A stretch of DNA of 11,717 nucleotides from Alphaproteobacteria bacterium (GTDB lineage: Bacteria; Pseudomonadota; Alphaproteobacteria; ATCC43930; CGMCC-115725), in the NCBI GenBank assembly GCA_005884825.1, contig VAZT01000227.1, forward strand, positions 1 through 11,717, given 5' to 3'. The translations under genes were made by a program, and so were the position numbers. This document shows, piece by piece, positions 6,530-11,717 of this stretch (positions are counted from its first letter, which is position 1; every line of letters begins with the position of its first letter). The notes below the pieces were generated by a model, which ran no database searches, was not told where the DNA came from, and worked only from the letters and a program-made list of their open reading frames with translations.

Positions 6530-8071
6530 ATGCAAGTGACAGAAACCAACGCCGAAGGCCTCAAGCGCGAATTCCGCGTCGTTGTCCCGGCTGGCGAGCT
6601 CGAGGAAAAAGTCATCAGCCGGCTCGGCGAAATCGGCCGGACGATCCAGCTGCGCGGTTTCCGTCCGGGTAAGGTTCCGATGCAGATCCTGCGCCAGCGG
6701 TTCGGTAATTCGGTGCGCGGGGAGGTGCTGGAGAGCACCGTGCAGGACACTTCCGCCGACGCGATACGCGAACATAATCTGCGCCCGGCATTGCCGCCAA
6801 AGGTCGACGTCGTCTCGTTCAGCGAGGGGACCGACCTCGAATACACAATGTCCCTCGAGGTTTTGCCGGATATCCCGGAACCGAGCTTTGCCGACCTCGA
6901 CATCGAGCGGCTCATCGTCGAGGTCCCCGATGAGGATGTCGACCGTGCGATCGAGCGAATCGCCGAGCAGCAGCGCAAAACCGAGATCGCCGAGCGTCCG
7001 GCCGAGAGCGGCGACATCATTGTGGTCGATATCGAGGGCCGCAGCGGCGAGCAGGAAATTCCGGGAGCCAGCGGCAAAGACCGCCAGATCGTGTTGGGCT
7101 CCGGCGGCTTCATCCCCGGTTTCGAGGAGCAGCTGATCGGCGCCGGCGCCGGCGAGCACCGAACCGTCCGCGTCACGTTCCCCGAGGATTACGGGGCCCC
7201 GGATTTCGCCGGCAAGGACGCGGTGTTCGAAGTCGATGTGAAGGAGGTGCGCCAGCGGCTGCCGCTGGTCATCGACGACGAGCTCGGCAAGGCGGTCGGG
7301 CTCGAGAGCCTCGCCGAGCTGCGCCAGGAGGTGCGGCAGCAGATGCAGCGCGATTACGAGGGCGCATCGCGTCTGCGGCTGAAGCGCTCGCTGCTCGACA
7401 AGCTGGCGCAGAATTACGATTTCGCCGTCCCCCCGGGCATGGTGGAGCTCGAATTCGAAAACATCTGGCGGCAATATGAGGCGGAAAAGGCGAGGGAGGC
7501 TCAACCGGAAGCGGTAGCCTCTGAGGCAGCGTCGGACGCCGGCGAAGCGGGGAGCGCGGAAACAGCGACCGGTGAAGCTGGGGTGGCGGCTCCAGCGCCG
7601 GAACCGCAGAACGAGGCTGGCGTCGGCGCGGCCCAGGATGGCGAGCGCCAAGCCGGCTCAACAGAAGACGAGGAGACCTTGAAGGTCGAGTATCGCAGGA
7701 TCGCGGAACGGCGGGTCAGGCTGGGATTGCTCCTTGCCGAAGTCGGGCGCAGCAACAATATCACGGTGACCCAGGACGAGCTCAACCAAGCGATCACCCG
7801 CGAAGCGCGGCGGCATCCCGGTTACGAGCGCCAGGTCTTGGATTTCTACCGGCAAAATCCAGAGGCGGTCGGCAATTTGCGGGCCCCGATTTTCGAGGAC
7901 AAGGTCATCGACTTTATTGTCGAGCTGGCCAAGGTCGAAGAGCGCAAGATCAGCCCGCAAGATCTGCTGAGCCTGCCCGATCCTGACGCCACCGGGCCTG
8001 AGGCCAAGGGGCCTGAGGCCAAGGGGCCTGACGCCACTGGGCCAGCCGCGAGCGAGGCGGTATCGCAATGA
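6530..8071 (+). CDS. tig: Trigger factor (ribosome-associated chaperone and peptidyl-prolyl isomerase)
   Basis: Trigger factor docks at the ribosome exit tunnel and shields nascent chains. This start (MQVTETNAEG) is the usual family N-terminus; the frame is open further upstream from TTG 6506, but those codons lie just after the tRNA. The ribosome-docking signature GFRPGKVP is at residues 43-50. The FKBP-like isomerase domain spans about 155-240, including GDIIVVDIEG and GSGGFIPGFEEQLIGA. The C-terminal arms continue to about 480. At 513 residues it is longer than the usual 430-460. About 45-60 extra residues rich in Ala, Glu and Gly (roughly 322-380) interrupt the C-terminal domain before YRRIAERRVRLGL. 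The tail after 483 is a pentapeptide repeat. It leads directly into clpP, 40 bases downstream. Confidence 0.96.
   Translation: MQVTETNAEGLKREFRVVVPAGELEEKVISRLGEIGRTIQLRGFRPGKVPMQILRQRFGNSVRGEVLESTVQDTSADAIREHNLRPALPPKVDVVSFSEGTDLEYTMSLEVLPDIPEPSFADLDIERLIVEVPDEDVDRAIERIAEQQRKTEIAERPAESGDIIVVDIEGRSGEQEIPGASGKDRQIVLGSGGFIPGFEEQLIGAGAGEHRTVRVTFPEDYGAPDFAGKDAVFEVDVKEVRQRLPLVIDDELGKAVGLESLAELRQEVRQQMQRDYEGASRLRLKRSLLDKLAQNYDFAVPPGMVELEFENIWRQYEAEKAREAQPEAVASEAASDAGEAGSAETATGEAGVAAPAPEPQNEAGVGAAQDGERQAGSTEDEETLKVEYRRIAERRVRLGLLLAEVGRSNNITVTQDELNQAITREARRHPGYERQVLDFYRQNPEAVGNLRAPIFEDKVIDFIVELAKVEERKISPQDLLSLPDPDATGPEAKGPEAKGPDATGPAASEAVSQ
7982..8041 (+). repeat. Four tandem 15-bp repeats in the 3' end of tig
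   Basis: Four direct 15-base units are read in frame: 7982-7996, 7997-8011, 8012-8026 and 8027-8041. They encode PDATG, PEAKG, PEAKG and PDATG. The two central units are identical, and the outer two differ at only one base (ACC versus ACT). They fall in the disordered, nonconserved tail of trigger factor, so copy number is likely to vary by replication slippage without harming the fold. Confidence 0.95.
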
Positions 8072-8096
8072 AATTTCGCCGCATCACGGGCCCATG

Positions 8097-8103
8097 AGGA
8101 GGT
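8097..8103 (+). promoter_or_regulatory. Strong ribosome-binding site of clpP
   Basis: AGGAGGT is a near-perfect anti-Shine-Dalgarno match, 8 bases before the clpP ATG at 8112. It fixes that start and is the strongest ribosome-binding site in the window. Confidence 0.9.
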
Positions 8104-8111
8104 GCTAGCAA

Positions 8112-8753
8112 ATGTCTGATTACTTCGAACAGTACATGAACAACCTGGTGCCGATGGTGGTCGAGCAGACCAACCGCGGCGAACGCGCCTACGACATCTA
8201 CTCGCGCCTGCTCAAGGAGCGGATCATCTTCCTGGTCGGTCCGGTCCACGACGCGGTCGCCAGCCTGATCTGCGCCCAGCTGTTGTTCCTCGAATCGGAG
8301 AACCCGGCGAAGGACATCGCCTTTTATATCAACTCGCCCGGCGGGGTGGTCACCTCGGGGCTCGCCATCTACGACACGATGCAGTACATCCGCTCGCCGG
8401 TGTCGACGGTGTGCATCGGTCAGGCTGCCTCGATGGGCTCGCTGCTGATGTGCGCAGGGGCGAAGGGGAAGAGATTTTCACTGCCCAATTCGCGCATCAT
8501 GATCCACCAGCCCTCGGGCGGCGCACAAGGGCAGGCGACCGACATCGAAATCCAGGCGCGCGAGATCTTGGCGCTGCGGGCGCGGCTCAACGAAATCTAT
8601 GTGCGGCACACCGGCCAGGCGCTCGAAACCATCGCCGCCGCGGTCGAGCGCGACAAATTTCTTTCCCCGCTCGAAGCTAAGGAGTTCGGCCTCATTGACG
8701 AAGTGGTCGAAACCAGGCCCGGTGGCGGCGAACCGGAAAAGGGTTTTAAATAG
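8112..8753 (+). CDS. clpP: ATP-dependent Clp protease proteolytic subunit ClpP
   Basis: ClpP (213 residues) is the serine protease barrel that degrades proteins fed to it by ClpX or ClpA. The catalytic triad is Ser107 in GQAASMGS, His132 in MIHQPSGG and Asp181 in RDKFLSP. The spacings of 25 and 49 residues equal those of Escherichia coli ClpP (Ser97, His122, Asp171). FYINSPGG at 71-78 forms the oxyanion and substrate strand. The short N-terminal segment (MSDYFEQYMNNLVPMVVEQ) may be partly removed by self-processing, as in other ClpPs. It follows tig by 40 bases, so the two are probably co-transcribed; clpX follows after 190 bases. Nothing in it looks unusual. Confidence 0.98.
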   Translation: MSDYFEQYMNNLVPMVVEQTNRGERAYDIYSRLLKERIIFLVGPVHDAVASLICAQLLFLESENPAKDIAFYINSPGGVVTSGLAIYDTMQYIRSPVSTVCIGQAASMGSLLMCAGAKGKRFSLPNSRIMIHQPSGGAQGQATDIEIQAREILALRARLNEIYVRHTGQALETIAAAVERDKFLSPLEAKEFGLIDEVVETRPGGGEPEKGFK

Positions 8754-8807
8754 CGCAGGGCGCGCGCTTGACGGTTCCGGCGTTAGAAGCCGAAGGCGAT
8801 TAAGTGG

Positions 8808-8835
8808 TTGTTGATCCGTCGAGAGCACATATACT
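8808..8835 (+). promoter_or_regulatory. Candidate promoter upstream of clpX
   Basis: The 190-base gap between clpP and clpX contains TTGTTG (8808-8813) and, 16 bases on, TATACT (8830-8835). The -10 matches sigma-70 at 5 of 6 positions and the -35 at only 3 of 6. Separate clpX transcription is plausible given the gap. Two small GGCCG/CGGCC stems (8854-8866 and 8883-8894) follow in the proposed leader. This is inference from sequence resemblance only. Confidence 0.3.
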
Positions 8836-8943
8836 TGAGCATCGGAAGTTGGTGGCCGTAGCGGCCTCCCGCCTCCGGTTAAGGCCGAACGGCCGTGGGC
8901 GTTGTTCCAGTGGGGCATTGCTCCAGCCGGCGACGGAGTGGCG

Positions 8944-10206
<1,263 letters not shown>

Positions 10207-10301
10207 GCCTGCGGCGTCACAGCCGACCGCTGAAGCTGTCTGGCGACTTGAAGGCCGGCACCACGAGGCCAACCTTACGAACTGTATCCCTGTCCTTGCC
10301 C

Positions 10302-10325
10302 TCCCGGTCACCGGGACGGTCTTTT
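10302..10325 (+). terminator. Weak hairpin plus T-run between clpX and lon
   Basis: TCCCGG (10302-10307) pairs with CCGGGA (10311-10316) around a 3-base TCA loop, and CGG then TCTTTT follows. It resembles a weak intrinsic terminator for clpX. It lies only 15 bases before the lon start, so it could instead influence lon translation or partially separate the two genes. The stem is short and the T-run interrupted, so confidence is low. Confidence 0.3.
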
Positions 10326-10339
10326 GCAGATGAGGGCTT

Positions 10340-11717
10340 ATGTTAGAAGCTGCGCGCGGTGCACTTTATCCCGTCCTGCCCCTACGCGACATCGTCGTGT
10401 TTCCGCACATGATCGTGCCGTTGTTTGTCGGCCGCGAGAAGTCGGTGCGGGCGCTCGAAGACGTGATGAAGGACGACAAGCAGATTCTGCTCGTCACTCA
10501 GAAGAATGCCGCCCAGGACGATCCTGCGACCTCGGACATCTATACGGTTGGCACTGTCGGTACCGTGCTGCAGCTCCTCAAGCTGCCCGACGGCACCGTC
10601 AAGGTGTTGGTCGAGGGCGGTCAGCGCGCCCGCATCGTGAAATTTGCCGATAACCCCGAATTCTTCCAGGCGATTGCCGAGACGATCCCGGAAAATGCCG
10701 GTGAGCAGCAGGAGACCGAGGCACTGGCGCGCACCGTGGTGTCTCAGTTCGAGCAGTACATCAAGCTCAACAAAAAGATCCCGCCGGAGGTTTTGGTCTC
10801 GATCAATCAGATCGAAGAGCCCGGCAAGCTGGCCGATACGGTCGCGGCGCATTTGACCTTGAAGATACCCCGCGTCAAGCGCCAGATGGAGAAGACACAG
10901 CGCGAGTACTACCTGAACGAGCAGCTGAAGGCGATCCAGAAGGAGCTCGGCGAAGGCGAGGACGGTCGCGACGAGATGGCCGAGCTCGAGGATCGGATCA
11001 ACAAGACGAAGTTCTCCAAGGAGGCGCGCGACAAGGCGGTCGCCGAACTGAAGAAGCTGCGCAGCATGAGCCCGATGTCGGCCGAGGCGACGGTCGTGCG
11101 CAACTATCTCGACTGGCTGCTGTCGGTGCCCTGGCAAAACCGGACCAAGATCAAGCGCGACATCAAGGGTGCTGAAAAGGTGCTCGACGCGGACCATTTC
11201 GGGCTCGAAAAGGTCAAGGAGCGCATCCTCGAATACCTCGCCGTGCAGCAACGCATGAAGAAGATGAAGGGTCCGATCCTATGTCTGGTCGGGGCCCCGG
11301 GAGTCGGCAAGACCTCCCTCGGCAAGTCGGTCGCCCGGGCGACCGGACGGAACTTCGTGCGCATGTCGTTGGGCGGCGTGCGTGACGAGGCTGAGATCCG
11401 CGGACATCGCCGGACCTATATCGGCTCGATGCCGGGCAAGGTCATCCAGGGGATGAAGAAAGCGAAATCCTCGAACCCGCTCTTCCTGCTCGACGAGGTC
11501 GACAAGCTCGGCGCGGACTGGCGCGGCGACCCGTCTTCGGCGCTGCTCGAAGTGCTCGACCCCGAGCAGAACTCCACGTTCAACGACCATTACCTCGAGG
11601 TGGACTACGACCTCTCCGATGTGATGTTCGTGACGACCGCGAACACGCTGCGCATTCCGCAGCCCTTGCTCGACCGCATGGAGATCATCCGCATCCCGGG
11701 CTACACCGAGGACGAGA
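10340..11717 (+). CDS. lon: ATP-dependent protease Lon, 5' part, with internal 37-residue deletion (3' cut by window edge)
   Basis: Lon is a cytoplasmic AAA+ serine protease that degrades misfolded and short-lived regulatory proteins. The frame runs from ATG 10340 (AGGG at 10333-10336, close to the ATG) to the window end, about 459 codons. The N-terminal substrate domain begins with YPVLPLRDIVVFPHMIVPLFVG (split here: YPVLPLRDIVV at 10-20, FPHMIVPLF at 21-29). Walker A GAPGVGKT is at 318-325 and Walker B FLLDEVDK at 381-388. The arginine-rich stretch RGHRRTYIGSMPGK is also present. The Ser/Lys protease domain lies outside the window. K324 and E386 correspond to K362 and E424 in Escherichia coli, both 38 lower; only one residue of this comes from the N-terminus. 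The gap is between HLTLK (171-175) and RVKRQMEKTQREYY (178-191), where only IP remains. Confidence 0.95.
   Translation, partial: MLEAARGALYPVLPLRDIVVFPHMIVPLFVGREKSVRALEDVMKDDKQILLVTQKNAAQDDPATSDIYTVGTVGTVLQLLKLPDGTVKVLVEGGQRARIVKFADNPEFFQAIAETIPENAGEQQETEALARTVVSQFEQYIKLNKKIPPEVLVSINQIEEPGKLADTVAAHLTLKIPRVKRQMEKTQREYYLNEQLKAIQKELGEGEDGRDEMAELEDRINKTKFSKEARDKAVAELKKLRSMSPMSAEATVVRNYLDWLLSVPWQNRTKIKRDIKGAEKVLDADHFGLEKVKERILEYLAVQQRMKKMKGPILCLVGAPGVGKTSLGKSVARATGRNFVRMSLGGVRDEAEIRGHRRTYIGSMPGKVIQGMKKAKSSNPLFLLDEVDKLGADWRGDPSSALLEVLDPEQNSTFNDHYLEVDYDLSDVMFVTTANTLRIPQPLLDRMEIIRIPGYTEDE

Noticed and set aside
8767..8795. CTTGAC upstream of clpX as a heat-shock promoter
   Set aside because: No acceptable -10 sequence occurs at 16-18 bases downstream.
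10247..10278. Sigma-32-like heat-shock promoter for lon (CTTGAA ... CCTTAC)
   Set aside because: The -35 looks good, but the spacer of 20 bases and the poor -10 do not fit the consensus well enough to claim it.

Overview
This GC-rich window looks like an alphaproteobacterial chromosome. The tRNA-Leu(UAG) - tig - clpP - clpX - lon order at its right end is typical of that class. The noncoding gaps hold palindromic repeats of the kind common in Rhodospirillales and Rhizobiales. The order or genus cannot be fixed from the sequence alone. All confident genes read on the + strand.

Left part (1-2879): the 3' end of rpsI (ribosomal protein S9) is followed by about 440 noncoding bases with a cluster of palindromic repeats. 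Then comes a tightly overlapping trio: a ChaC-type gamma-glutamylcyclotransferase, an uracil-DNA-glycosylase-superfamily protein with four cysteines spaced as an Fe-S ligand set, and a metallo-beta-lactamase-fold hydrolase. The overlaps are 14 and 4 bases, so the trio is probably one transcript.

Middle part (2880-3400): this is visibly less GC-rich and patchy. It holds a cruciform repeat with perfect 12-bp arms, a small possible gene on the minus strand, and a 49-base 3' half of tRNA-His (minus strand, with encoded CCA). Such a half is what site-specific integration into tRNA genes leaves behind. It lies just upstream of nnr (NAD(P)H-hydrate repair), whose 5' end is abnormal: conserved N-terminal residues continue upstream of the first ATG but run into an in-frame TGA.

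Right part (3402-11717): nnr is followed by malonyl-CoA decarboxylase, tRNA-Leu(UAG), and the protein quality-control block. Trigger factor folds new chains at the ribosome, ClpXP unfolds and degrades regulatory and tagged proteins, and Lon degrades misfolded ones. Trigger factor carries an Ala/Glu-rich insertion and a C-terminal pentapeptide repeat. Lon, cut by the window end, lacks about 37 residues between its N-terminal domain and the coiled coil, in frame and with everything around it conserved.

I found no CRISPR array, transposase, integrase, phage gene or obvious new multi-gene system. The points most worth checking are the Lon deletion, the broken nnr start beside the tRNA-His fragment, and the unusual glycosylase-like protein.
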